DNA of 64,000 nt from CAWCUU01 sp963798855 (GTDB lineage: Bacteria > Gemmatimonadota > Gemmatimonadetes > Longimicrobiales > RSA9), in contig CAWCUU010000002.1 of NCBI GenBank assembly GCA_963798855.1, forward strand, positions 744,001 through 808,000. Reading direction: 5' to 3'. Below, in pieces: positions 25,322-32,987 of the stretch (positions are counted from its first letter, which is position 1; every line of letters starts with the position of its first letter). The notes beneath the pieces were generated by a model. The model did no database searches, was not told the DNA's origin, and saw only the letters and a program-made list of their open reading frames with translations. The position numbers and the translations under genes were made by a program.

Positions 25322-25839
25322 CACACCGTCCCCGCGAGGTCCTCGCTCATGCGGCTACCTTCGCCGAAGACCTGGGCGAGGACGAACAGCAGTAGGATCG
25401 CCAGCCAGCCCGTGATGCTGAAGTCGCCACTGATTCGCAGCGGGACTCCTGCGCTCGAAACTGCCGAGGCGATCGCGACTACTCCAATGTGAAGGAGCTC
25501 GAGCGCGAGAAGCGCCCAGGCGATCGTCTTAAGCCGGCCGGCATTCTGGCTGGTGAACGACTCACCGACGCGAACCGACTCGACGATCCTCGAGAGTTCG
25601 CCGAACACGACGAAAGCGATCGGAACGCCGACGATCCCGATCCCCATGATGCCGCGCATTCCGGCGACCACGCGCTCCTGACCGGCGGGGGCGCCGACAC
25701 CAAGGGCGCGCCAGGTCCACGCCTCCGCCAGAAAGGTCATCGCCAGCAGGGCTAAGATCAGCGCGCCGAAGATCCAGTTGAGCAGGATCAGGATGCGCAG
25801 GCTGATCCGGGCGACAGGCAGTGCGGACGAATCCCTCAT
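25321..25839 (-). CDS. DUF2975 membrane protein
   Basis: The 172-residue protein shows four predicted transmembrane helices (near residues 13-35, 63-85, 107-130 and 143-160) and the DUF2975 layout, with GESFTSQNAGRLKTIAWALL after the second helix. DUF2975 proteins are universally partnered with a YozG-type HTH protein, as here. The biochemical role is unknown. They may control the regulator's activity at the membrane. Confidence 0.82.
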   Translation of the reverse strand: MRDSSALPVARISLRILILLNWIFGALILALLAMTFLAEAWTWRALGVGAPAGQERVVAGMRGIMGIGIVGVPIAFVVFGELSRIVESVRVGESFTSQNAGRLKTIAWALLALELLHIGVVAIASAVSSAGVPLRISGDFSITGWLAILLLFVLAQVFGEGSRMSEDLAGTV

Positions 25840-25856
25840 TCGGCCCTCCAGGTAAG

Positions 25857-25886
25857 TTATCGATAAACGATAATACGCATATCGAT
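25857..25886. promoter_or_regulatory. Palindromic operator before the DUF2975/HTH operon
   Basis: TTATCG (25857-25862) and CGATAA (25868-25873) form a perfect inverted repeat around ATAAA, followed by a further ATATCGAT at 25879-25886. The region is strikingly AT-rich for this genome and lies 18 bases upstream of the DUF2975 ATG. Such ATCGAT-type palindromes are expected for the YozG-like regulator encoded in the operon. Confidence 0.65.
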
Positions 25887-25933
25887 TTTCAGCAAGTTGG
25901 CGAGGCGCTAGATCGAGGCGCCGCGGATCGCTG

Positions 25934-26026
25934 GCGGGCTTCCACCTCTACTTCCCGCGCCGCCGCCAGCGGTCGGCCGGGCTGCGGGCGCTGATCGATC
26001 ACCTGCGTGCGGACTTGCGTCCGTAG
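25934..26026 (+). pseudogene. C-terminal remnant of a LysR-family regulator
   Basis: Thirty codons followed by TAG read FHLYFPRRRQRSAGLRALID and HLRADLRP, the characteristic last strand and helix of LysR effector domains. The intact LysR at 48307-49227 ends with the parallel YYLYYPHRRRASRALRALIE. No upstream LysR sequence is present, so it is a leftover from a deletion. Confidence 0.7.
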
Positions 26027-26068
26027 GCCCCGCGAACACGCCACTGACCGAGCGAATTGCTGGCGTCG

Positions 26069-28024
26069 CTACAGTTCCACCTGCGTTCCCAGCTCCACCA
26101 CCCGGTTCGGCGGCAGTCGGAAGAACGACGTCGCGCTTCGCGCATTCCGGCTCATGAACGCGAACAGCTTCTCGCGCCAGAGCGCCATGCCCTGCGTCCT
26201 TCGCTGCGCGATGAGTGTCTCGCGGCCGAGGAAGTAGGTAGTCTGCATCGGCTTGAGCTCGAGTCTGTTCAGGCCATCCAGCGCCGCGAGCGCGCGTGGC
26301 ACGTCCACGTCCTCCATGAAGCCGTAGCGTAGCACCACGCCGAAGAAGCCGTGGCCATAGGCATGCACCTCGGCGCGGTCGGCGGGCGCCACGTGTGGGA
26401 CTTCCTCGGTCAGCACCGCCAGGAAGACCACCTGCTCGTGCAGCACCTTGTTGTGCTTCAGGTTGTGCAACAGCGCCGGCGGAGTGCCCTCAGGGTCTCC
26501 GGACATGAACACGGCGGTCCCTGGGACGCGGTGTGGCGGACGCGGCGCGATGGAGCCGATGAAGTGCGGCACGGGCAGCTCGCCGGCCTTGACTCGGGCG
26601 GCGAGAATCTGCCGGCCGGTCTTCCAGGTGGTCATGAGGGTGAAGACGAGGCCGGCCACAAGCAGCGGGAACCAGCCACCATCCGGAATCTTCACCAGGT
26701 TGGCGCCCCAGAAGGAGAGGTCGATCACGAGGAATGCGCCGGCGACCGCCGCGGCGACGGGCAGCGTCCAGCCCCACTTCTCACGAGCCAGCACGTAGAA
26801 CAGCACGGTCGTGATGACCATGGTCGTGGTCACGGCGACCCCATACGCGGCCGCGAGGCTGCTCGAGCTGCCGAAGCCGATCACCAGCCCGATGCACGCC
26901 ACCATGAGCGCCCAGTTCACGGCCGGGATGTAGATCTGGCCGATCTCGGTGGGCGAGGTGTGCTCGATGTTCAGGCGCGGGCTGTAGCCGAACTGCACGG
27001 ACTGCATGGCGAGGGAGAAGGAGCCGGAAATCACCGCCTGGGACGCGATCACGGTGGCGGCCGTCGCGATCGCGACCATGGGGTAGAGCGCCCAGTCGGG
27101 GCCCATGCGGTAGAACGGGTTCTCGATGGCAGCAGGGCTCCGGATCAGCAGCGCGCCCTGGCCGAAGTAGTTGAGCAGTAGCGCGGGAAGGACGAGCGCG
27201 AACCAGGTGAGGCGGATGGGGCGTCGCCCGAAATGGCCCATGTCTGCGTACAGCGCCTCGCCGCCCGTCACCACGAGGAAGACGCTCCCCAGTACGAGGA
27301 ATCCCTTGCCGCGGTTCGCGGCAAAGAAGCCGGTGGCGTGGAGCGGGCTCACGGCGCCTAGCACTCCAGGCTCCTGCGCGATCTGGTAGACGCCCAGCGC
27401 CGCCAGGGTGAAGAACCACACCAGCGTGACGGGGCCGAAGATGCGGCCGACTCCCTCCGTGCCTCGCCGCTGGAAGAGGAAGAGCGCGATGAGAATGCCC
27501 ACGGTGATGGGCACGACGTACGGCCGGAAGACGGGCGTCGCCACCTGCAGCCCTTCGACGGCCGAGAGCACGCTGATGGCGGGGGTGATCATGCCGTCGC
27601 CGTAGAGAAGGGCGGCGCCGAAGAGGCCCATCAGGATGAGCAGCCATTTGCCGCCCCGACGCCCGGCCTGCATGGGCGTGACCAGCGACGTCAGCGCGAG
27701 GATTCCGCCCTCGCCGCGGTTGTCGGCGCGCAGGACGAACACCAGGTACTTGACCGAGATGACCAGTACGAGGGCCCAGAAGATGAGCGAGAGCACACCC
27801 AGGATGTTCGCTGGAGCGACGGCGAGGCCATAGCTCTCGTGGAAGCTCTCGCGGATAGCGTAGAGCGGGCTCGTGCCGATGTCGCCGTACACGACGCCGA
27901 GCGCGGCCAGCGACAGGAGGAAGAGCCTGCGGCCGGCGGGCTCGCCGGCGGTCGGCTCGAGCCCCGGCGATGCGATCGCCTCCGGCTCGCCGGGAGGTCG
28001 TCGCGCCGGTACGGCTGCGGACAC
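26069..28024 (-). CDS. kup: Kup potassium uptake permease
   Basis: Kup is a constitutive low-affinity K+/H+ symporter with about 12 transmembrane helices. The 651-residue product has the family's GVVYGDIGTSPLYAIRESF in helix 1, a DNRGEGGILALTSL segment, YGDGMITPAISVLSAVEGL and the cytosolic C-terminal domain with RVPGTAVFMSGDPEGTPPAL and a terminal TTYFLGRETL-like segment. Length and motifs are complete. The N-terminal 30 residues are variable and Pro-rich, so the true start could be somewhat inside. A TPR-like gene precedes it 8 bases away, and the kdp genes lie just beyond, making this a potassium-homeostasis neighbourhood. Confidence 0.96.
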   Translation of the reverse strand: MSAAVPARRPPGEPEAIASPGLEPTAGEPAGRRLFLLSLAALGVVYGDIGTSPLYAIRESFHESYGLAVAPANILGVLSLIFWALVLVISVKYLVFVLRADNRGEGGILALTSLVTPMQAGRRGGKWLLILMGLFGAALLYGDGMITPAISVLSAVEGLQVATPVFRPYVVPITVGILIALFLFQRRGTEGVGRIFGPVTLVWFFTLAALGVYQIAQEPGVLGAVSPLHATGFFAANRGKGFLVLGSVFLVVTGGEALYADMGHFGRRPIRLTWFALVLPALLLNYFGQGALLIRSPAAIENPFYRMGPDWALYPMVAIATAATVIASQAVISGSFSLAMQSVQFGYSPRLNIEHTSPTEIGQIYIPAVNWALMVACIGLVIGFGSSSSLAAAYGVAVTTTMVITTVLFYVLAREKWGWTLPVAAAVAGAFLVIDLSFWGANLVKIPDGGWFPLLVAGLVFTLMTTWKTGRQILAARVKAGELPVPHFIGSIAPRPPHRVPGTAVFMSGDPEGTPPALLHNLKHNKVLHEQVVFLAVLTEEVPHVAPADRAEVHAYGHGFFGVVLRYGFMEDVDVPRALAALDGLNRLELKPMQTTYFLGRETLIAQRRTQGMALWREKLFAFMSRNARSATSFFRLPPNRVVELGTQVEL

Positions 28025-28032
28025 CTGTTGCC

Positions 28033-28386
28033 TCAGCGGCTGCCGGCCGGTTCCGCGGCTGACCCCCTGCCGGCGATCGGCTCCGCAGGCGAAGGCCAGA
28101 GCGGCGACGTTCGCTGGGACGGCGGCTGCATTGAGCGCTGAAGCTGGTGGAGCGCCGGACGGTAGCCGGGATCGAGCGCGAGCGCGGCCCGGTAGAACCT
28201 TTGCGCGTCCAGCCGGCGCGAGCGCGCCTCGCAGATCACGCCGAGAAGGTGGAATGCCGCGGGTGCGCCGGGATCGAACCCTGCGGCCGAGCGCGCTGAG
28301 GCTTCAGCCCCCTCGAGGTCATGGGCGTCGAGGCAGGCATGTGCCCGCTCAATGAGCGCTTCGTACCCGTCGTGAGCCGGATCCAC
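28033..28386 (-). CDS. Short TPR-like protein
   Basis: The 117-residue product contains two tetratricopeptide-like repeats: ALIERAHACLDAHDLEGAEA with ARSAAGFDPGAPAAFHLLGV, and ARSRRLDAQRFYRAALALDP. It ends in a Pro/Ser-rich tail. Eight bases separate it from kup, suggesting co-transcription and perhaps a scaffolding role, but no partner is known. Confidence 0.7.
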   Translation of the reverse strand: MDPAHDGYEALIERAHACLDAHDLEGAEASARSAAGFDPGAPAAFHLLGVICEARSRRLDAQRFYRAALALDPGYRPALHQLQRSMQPPSQRTSPLWPSPAEPIAGRGSAAEPAGSR

Positions 28387-28572
28387 GTTCGTTCCTGCAT
28401 CCTTTCATGGGTGCTCCCGAGCAACTGATGGTGCCACCGCTGGCGTGAGGATCGCACAAGGACCGGCGCCCATCGCACAAAGAAACCGCAAAGGAATCGT
28501 CCGGCCCACCTCTCCCCTGTTGCGGGCGACCCCAGGAGCGCGAGATTTCGGGCGGACCCGGGAAGTAGCGGA
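28387..28572. other. Divergent spacer between the kup and kdp groups
   Basis: About 185 bases between the TPR-like start and kdpE. Both promoters should lie here. I found no clear hexamers or palindromes. Confidence 0.35.
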
Positions 28573-29277
28573 ATGGATCGAGACACGCCGTCGGTCGCGC
28601 TGGTGGTGGACGATGAGCCGCACATCCGCCGCGCTGTGCGGAACGCACTGGCCGAGGAGTTCGATCGGGTGGTGGAGGCGGCTTCAGCGACCGAGGCATT
28701 GGACCTCGCGGCGGCGCAGCGCCCCGACCTCATCGTGTTGGACCTGGCGCTGCCGGACGGGCAGGGCCTGGCCGTGTGTCGGGAGGTCCGGAAGTGGTCG
28801 ACGGCGCCCATCATCGTGCTCTCGGCGCGGCACGGCGAGGGGGACAAGATAGCGTTGCTGGAGGCGGGCGCCGACGACTACGTCACGAAGCCGTTCAGCC
28901 CCGGAGAGCTGCGGGCGCGCGTGCGGGCTCAGCTCCGGCGCGCGGCGGCGTCAGCGAACCCGGCCGGTGAGGGTCCCGTGCTGGCGGACGGACTGCGCAT
29001 CGACCTCGGCGCGCGCACGATCGAGCGCGACGGCGAGCCGATCCACCTGACGCCGACGGAGTGGGAACTGCTCAGGGCCTTCGTGCGCAATGCCGGCCGG
29101 ACGATGACGCACGCGAGCCTGTTCAACAGCGTCTGGGCGCGGTCTTCCGGCGATCCGCAGCAGTACCTGCGCGTCTACGTGGCGAGCCTACGTCGCAAGA
29201 TCGAGCGCGAGAGCGTTCGGCCCCGACTGATCATCACGGAGCCCGGTGTCGGATACCGCTTCGTCGCCCTCGACTGA
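28573..29277 (+). CDS. kdpE: Two-component response regulator KdpE
   Basis: The 234-residue OmpR/PhoB-type regulator has a receiver domain with the acidic pocket VVDDEPH, phospho-acceptor Asp in LDLALPDG and conserved Lys in DDYVTKPFSPGE, then a winged-helix DNA-binding domain (HLTPTEWELLRAFVRNAG, VYVASLRRKIE, GVGYRF). The PGELRARVRAQLRR linker and 'GDPQQYLRVYVASLRRKIE' pattern match KdpE, which activates kdpFABC at low K+. It is unusually placed upstream of the structural genes and overlaps the next kinase gene by 32 bases. Confidence 0.92.
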   Translation: MDRDTPSVALVVDDEPHIRRAVRNALAEEFDRVVEAASATEALDLAAAQRPDLIVLDLALPDGQGLAVCREVRKWSTAPIIVLSARHGEGDKIALLEAGADDYVTKPFSPGELRARVRAQLRRAAASANPAGEGPVLADGLRIDLGARTIERDGEPIHLTPTEWELLRAFVRNAGRTMTHASLFNSVWARSSGDPQQYLRVYVASLRRKIERESVRPRLIITEPGVGYRFVALD

Positions 29278-30859
29278 CGATCCCCGCGCACGGACTCGCT
29301 TGCTTCCGGCGCTGCTGCTGTGGCTGGCGCTTGCAGCGGCGGTGACGCTCGCGCTGCACGAGCTCCGCGGCGGGCTGGACAAAGCGCACATGGCGCTGGC
29401 CTACCTGCTGGTCGTGCTCTTCGCCAGCGCGCGCTCGGGGCGCGTCGTCGGCTTCACGATCTCCGTCGCGTGCTTCCTCGCCTTCAACTTCTTCCTGCTG
29501 CCGCCCTACTACACGCTGGCCATCGAGAACGCCGTGGATTGGCTGGTGCTGGGGGCGTTCCTGGTGACGGGCGCGGTCGCCGCGGAGCTGCTGCACCGGT
29601 CTCGGCGGGAGGCGGAGCTGGCGCGGCGCCGCGCGGCCGAGCTGGATCGCCTGGCGACGCTGGGCGCCGAGACGCTGAGCGTGGCGCGCGCCGAGGACGC
29701 GGTGGCGGCCATCGCGCGCGTGACGCGGAGCGAGCTGGGCGTCGAGTCGTGCGGCGTGTACCTGCGCGATGACGAGGGTCAGGGCATCCGCCTCCTCGCG
29801 GCCTCCGAAGCCGATGTCGATCGCGACGCCGCCGGCCCCTCGGTGCGAGGCGAAAGCGAGCTGTTCCGGCTGGTGACGGAGAATGGCGTCGTCGCCTTCG
29901 AGCGGTTGGACGGCACGTCCCATCTGCGTCCCCCGGGTGAGGGCGTGGAGGCGGCACTGCTGGGGGCGGGAGAAGCGCGCGTGGTGCTGCTGCCCCTGCG
30001 CGCACGGGAGCGCGTGGTGGGGCTGCTCCGGCTGGAGGATCCCCGCGGCGTCCGCCTGCTCGCGGACCAAGCGAGGCTCGCCGCGCCGCTCGCGTACTAC
30101 GCCGCGCTCGGCGTCGAGCGGACGCGCCTGGCCGCGGAAGCGGAGCACGCGACCGCGCTGCGCGAGGCGGACCGACTCAAGGACGCGCTGATCGCCACGG
30201 TCTCCCACGACCTGCGCACGCCGCTGACCACCATCAAGGCACTCGCGAGCGACCTGCGCGCCGGCGGCGACGAGCGCGCGGCCACGATCGAGGAGGAAGC
30301 CGACCGATTGAACCGGCTCGTGGCCAACCTGCTCGAGCTGTCGCGCGCCCGCTCGGGGGCGCTGCCGCTCGATCTCGAGCTGAATGCCGCAGACGATCTC
30401 GTCGGCGCCGCGCTGCAGCAGCTTTCGGCGGCGCCGGGCGCGGAACGGCTGGACGTCCACCTGCCCGGCGATGAGATCCTCGTCGGCCGCTTCGACTTCG
30501 TGCACGCGCTGCGCTCGCTGGTGAACCTGCTGGAGAACGCGCTGAAGTATTCGCCGGCCCCCTCGCGAGTCGAGCTGCAGGTCTCGATGGAGGGAGACGA
30601 GATCGTGTTCGCCGTCGGGGACCGCGGGCCGGGGGTTCCGGCGGAAGAAGCGGAGCGGATCTTCGAGGCGTTTTATCGACCTGTCGACCCGGCTTCCGGA
30701 CGTCAGCCGGGGACGGGGCTCGGGCTCACCATCGCACGCACCCTCGCCGAGGCGCAGGGCGGCGAGGTGCGCTACCTGCCGCGCCCGGGCGGGGGCAGCC
30801 GCTTCGAGCTGCGCCTCCGGGCGGTCGACCTGGTCCACGACGGCCTGCCCGCAGTCTGA
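29246..30859 (+). CDS. Short KdpD-type sensor histidine kinase (DUF4118-GAF-HisKA-HATPase)
   Basis: The GTG start at 29246 lies inside the kdpE 3' end. The 537-residue protein lacks the N-terminal Walker A and universal-stress domains of KdpD but has its DUF4118 four-helix membrane domain (FLAFNFFLLPPYYTLAIENA), a GAF-like region (about 150-285), an H box SHDLRTPLTTIK with the phosphorylated His, N box LLENALKYSP, G1 GDRGPGVP and a GTGLGLTIA lid. All kinase motifs are intact. The KdpD-like protein at 35747-38452 lacks them, so this enzyme most likely phosphorylates KdpE. Its pairing with kdpE by overlap supports that. Confidence 0.9.
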   Translation: MSDTASSPSTDDPRARTRLLPALLLWLALAAAVTLALHELRGGLDKAHMALAYLLVVLFASARSGRVVGFTISVACFLAFNFFLLPPYYTLAIENAVDWLVLGAFLVTGAVAAELLHRSRREAELARRRAAELDRLATLGAETLSVARAEDAVAAIARVTRSELGVESCGVYLRDDEGQGIRLLAASEADVDRDAAGPSVRGESELFRLVTENGVVAFERLDGTSHLRPPGEGVEAALLGAGEARVVLLPLRARERVVGLLRLEDPRGVRLLADQARLAAPLAYYAALGVERTRLAAEAEHATALREADRLKDALIATVSHDLRTPLTTIKALASDLRAGGDERAATIEEEADRLNRLVANLLELSRARSGALPLDLELNAADDLVGAALQQLSAAPGAERLDVHLPGDEILVGRFDFVHALRSLVNLLENALKYSPAPSRVELQVSMEGDEIVFAVGDRGPGVPAEEAERIFEAFYRPVDPASGRQPGTGLGLTIARTLAEAQGGEVRYLPRPGGGSRFELRLRAVDLVHDGLPAV

Positions 30860-31069
30860 ACTCCGGCCTACACCGTAGCCGACTCGCCGTCGAGCCTCGC
30901 CTCGCGCGGCGTTCGGACCCACCTCCGGAATTCTTCACGACATCCTTGTGGCTCGGCTGTCGATCCTCACGCGATCCTGAGACGCCGAGCGGCAGATTGA
31001 ACGGGTGTACGGGCGAGCGGCCTCGCCGGTCGCCCCGAGCGGGCTCATTCGATCCGGAGGAGGCTCGGA
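30860..31069. other. Upstream region of the kdpFABC group
   Basis: About 210 bases between the kinase stop and the first small kdp gene. A KdpE-dependent promoter is expected here, but I cannot identify a T-rich KdpE box. A strong GGAGGAGG ribosome site ends the region at 31056-31063. Confidence 0.35.
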
Positions 31070-31165
31070 ATGGCGGATCTTGCCTTCACTGCCCTCGCGG
31101 TCGCGTTCTTCGCGGTCTCGATGGGCCTTCTGCGACTCGCCCGGAGCCTCCAGGGGCGTCCGTGA
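31070..31165 (+). CDS. 31-residue single-helix membrane peptide upstream of kdpF
   Basis: A start preceded by GGAGGAGG six bases upstream encodes MADLAFTALAVAFFAVSMGL followed by a basic end, one transmembrane helix. Its stop overlaps the kdpF GTG (GTGA). Similar tiny peptides precede kdpF in other kdp operons that I recall, so it is probably an accessory subunit or stabiliser. The strong ribosome site and tight coupling argue against a chance frame. Confidence 0.72.
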   Translation: MADLAFTALAVAFFAVSMGLLRLARSLQGRP

Positions 31166-31254
31166 CCGCGGCGTACTGGATCGGTGGGGGCATCGCGCTT
31201 CTGCTCCTGCTCTACCTGGCCATCGCGCTGCTCGCGCCGGAACGCTTCTCGTGA
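31162..31254 (+). CDS. kdpF: Potassium-transporting ATPase subunit KdpF
   Basis: The 30-residue single-span peptide (GGIALLLLLYLAIALLAPER followed by FS) shows the KdpF pattern of one hydrophobic helix ending in a PERF-like motif. It starts with GTG overlapping the previous stop and its stop overlaps the kdpA GTG. KdpF stabilises the KdpABC complex in the inner membrane. Confidence 0.88.
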   Translation: MTAAYWIGGGIALLLLLYLAIALLAPERFS

Positions 31255-32987
31255 CCGCAAACGGCTGGGCGCAGATCGCGCTGTACGTCCTCGCCGTTCT
31301 GGTCCTGGTGAAGCCGCTCGGCGCTTACATGGCGCGGGTCTATCAGGGCCAGCCCGTCCTCGGGCTCGAGCGCGCGCTGGGGTCCATCGAGCGCCTCATC
31401 TATCGGCTGTGCAGGGTGGACCCGGAGCGAGAAATGGAGTGGGGCAGTTACGGGGTGGCGCTGCTGCTCTTCAATGCCGGCGGTCTGTTCTTCCTCTACG
31501 CGCTCCTACGCGTTCAGGGTCACCTGCCACTGAACCCGGCGCACGTTCCGGACGTCCCGCCGCACACCGCCTGGAACGCGGCGGTCAGCTTCACCAGCAA
31601 CACCAACTGGCAGAGCTATGGCGGCGAAAGCACGCTGAGCTACCTGACGCAGATGGTCGGTCTCACGGTCCAGAATTTCGTCTCGGCCGCCACGGGGATG
31701 GCCGTGCTGGTGGCGCTGGTGCGCGGGCTGGCGCGGAAAGAGTCCGCGACGATCGGAAACTTCTGGGTCGACCTGACCCGGGGCGTGCTTTACATCCTGC
31801 TGCCGCTGGCGCTGATCCTGGCGGTCGTGCAGACGTCACAGGGAGTGGTCCAGACACTGCGACCGTACGCCACCGAGCACGTCCTCGATCCGGCGCCCGA
31901 GGCTCCGGCCGGCGGACAGCGGATCGCGCTAGGCCCGGCGTCGTCGCAGGTGGCCATCAAGCAACTCGGCACGAATGGCGGCGGCTTCTTCAACGCCAAC
32001 TCCGCGCACCCCTTCGAGAACCCGACGCCGCTCTCGAACTTCATCGAGATGCTGGCGATCCTTCTCATCCCGGCGGCGCTCACGCACACGTTCGGCGTGA
32101 TGGTGGGCGACCGGCGCCAGGGCTGGTCAGTCCTCGCGGCCATGACGGTGCTGTTCGTCCCGCTGCTCGTCGGCACTGCGGCGGCGGAAGGCCGCGGCAA
32201 TCCCCGGCTGGAACGTCTCGGCGTCGCCCAGCACGCGAGCGCAACGCAGCCCGGCGGTAACATGGAGGGGAAGGAAGTACGCTTCGGCGTCGCCGCGTCA
32301 GCCACCTGGGCGACCGCGACCACGGCGGCCTCGAACGGCTCCGTGGACTCGATGCACGACTCCTACACGCCGCTGGGCGGGCTCATCCCGATGGCGCTGA
32401 TCCAGCTGGGCGAGGTCGTCTACGGCGGGGTGGGATCGGGGCTGTACGGGATGCTGATCTTCGCAATAGTCGCGGTGTTCGTCGCCGGACTGATGGTGGG
32501 CCGCACGCCGGAGTACCTGGGCAAGAAGATCGAGCCCTTCGACATGAAGATGGCCGCGCTGGCGATCCTGGTCCCGCCCGCGATGGTGCTGATGAACACC
32601 GCCGTCGTCGTGGTGACCCCGGCGGGAGTCGCGGCCATGCACAACCCCGGGCCGCACGGCTTCTCCGAGGCGCTGTACGCTTTCTCATCGATGGGCAACA
32701 ACAACGGCAGCGCCTTCGCGGGCTACGGCGCGGGCGCGCCGCTCATCGATACGTTGGGCGGCCTGGCCATGCTGTTCGCGCGCTACTGGGTGCTGCTGCC
32801 GGCACTCGCCATCGCCGGCTCGCTGGCCGCGAAGAAGAAGGTGCCGGGCGGCGCGGGCACACTGCCCACGCACACGCCGCTGTTCGTCGCCATGCTCCTG
32901 GGCGTCGTGGTGATCGTCGGCGCGCTGACGTTCATCCCCGCGCTCGCGTTGGGGCCGGTGGCCGAGCACTTCCTGCTGCACCCATGA
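31251..32987 (+). CDS. kdpA: Potassium-transporting ATPase KdpA (K+-binding channel subunit)
   Basis: KdpA is the superfamily-of-K-transporters-like subunit that selects and passes K+. I place the start at GTG 31251, overlapping kdpF; the frame is open further upstream, but that part overlaps kdpF. The 578-residue product has the four P-loop-like segments: FTSNTNWQSYGGE, KQLGTNGGGFFNANSAHPFENP, a GSVDSMHDSYTPLGGLIPM region and SSMGNNNGSAFAGYG. Length and motifs are normal. It overlaps kdpB by four bases. Confidence 0.96.
   Translation: MTANGWAQIALYVLAVLVLVKPLGAYMARVYQGQPVLGLERALGSIERLIYRLCRVDPEREMEWGSYGVALLLFNAGGLFFLYALLRVQGHLPLNPAHVPDVPPHTAWNAAVSFTSNTNWQSYGGESTLSYLTQMVGLTVQNFVSAATGMAVLVALVRGLARKESATIGNFWVDLTRGVLYILLPLALILAVVQTSQGVVQTLRPYATEHVLDPAPEAPAGGQRIALGPASSQVAIKQLGTNGGGFFNANSAHPFENPTPLSNFIEMLAILLIPAALTHTFGVMVGDRRQGWSVLAAMTVLFVPLLVGTAAAEGRGNPRLERLGVAQHASATQPGGNMEGKEVRFGVAASATWATATTAASNGSVDSMHDSYTPLGGLIPMALIQLGEVVYGGVGSGLYGMLIFAIVAVFVAGLMVGRTPEYLGKKIEPFDMKMAALAILVPPAMVLMNTAVVVVTPAGVAAMHNPGPHGFSEALYAFSSMGNNNGSAFAGYGAGAPLIDTLGGLAMLFARYWVLLPALAIAGSLAAKKKVPGGAGTLPTHTPLFVAMLLGVVVIVGALTFIPALALGPVAEHFLLHP

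Noticed and set aside
29234..30922. A 562-codon open frame antisense to the short histidine kinase
   Set aside because: It is the mirror of a high-GC gene with clear kinase motifs; its sequence is Arg/Gln/His-rich and without domains.
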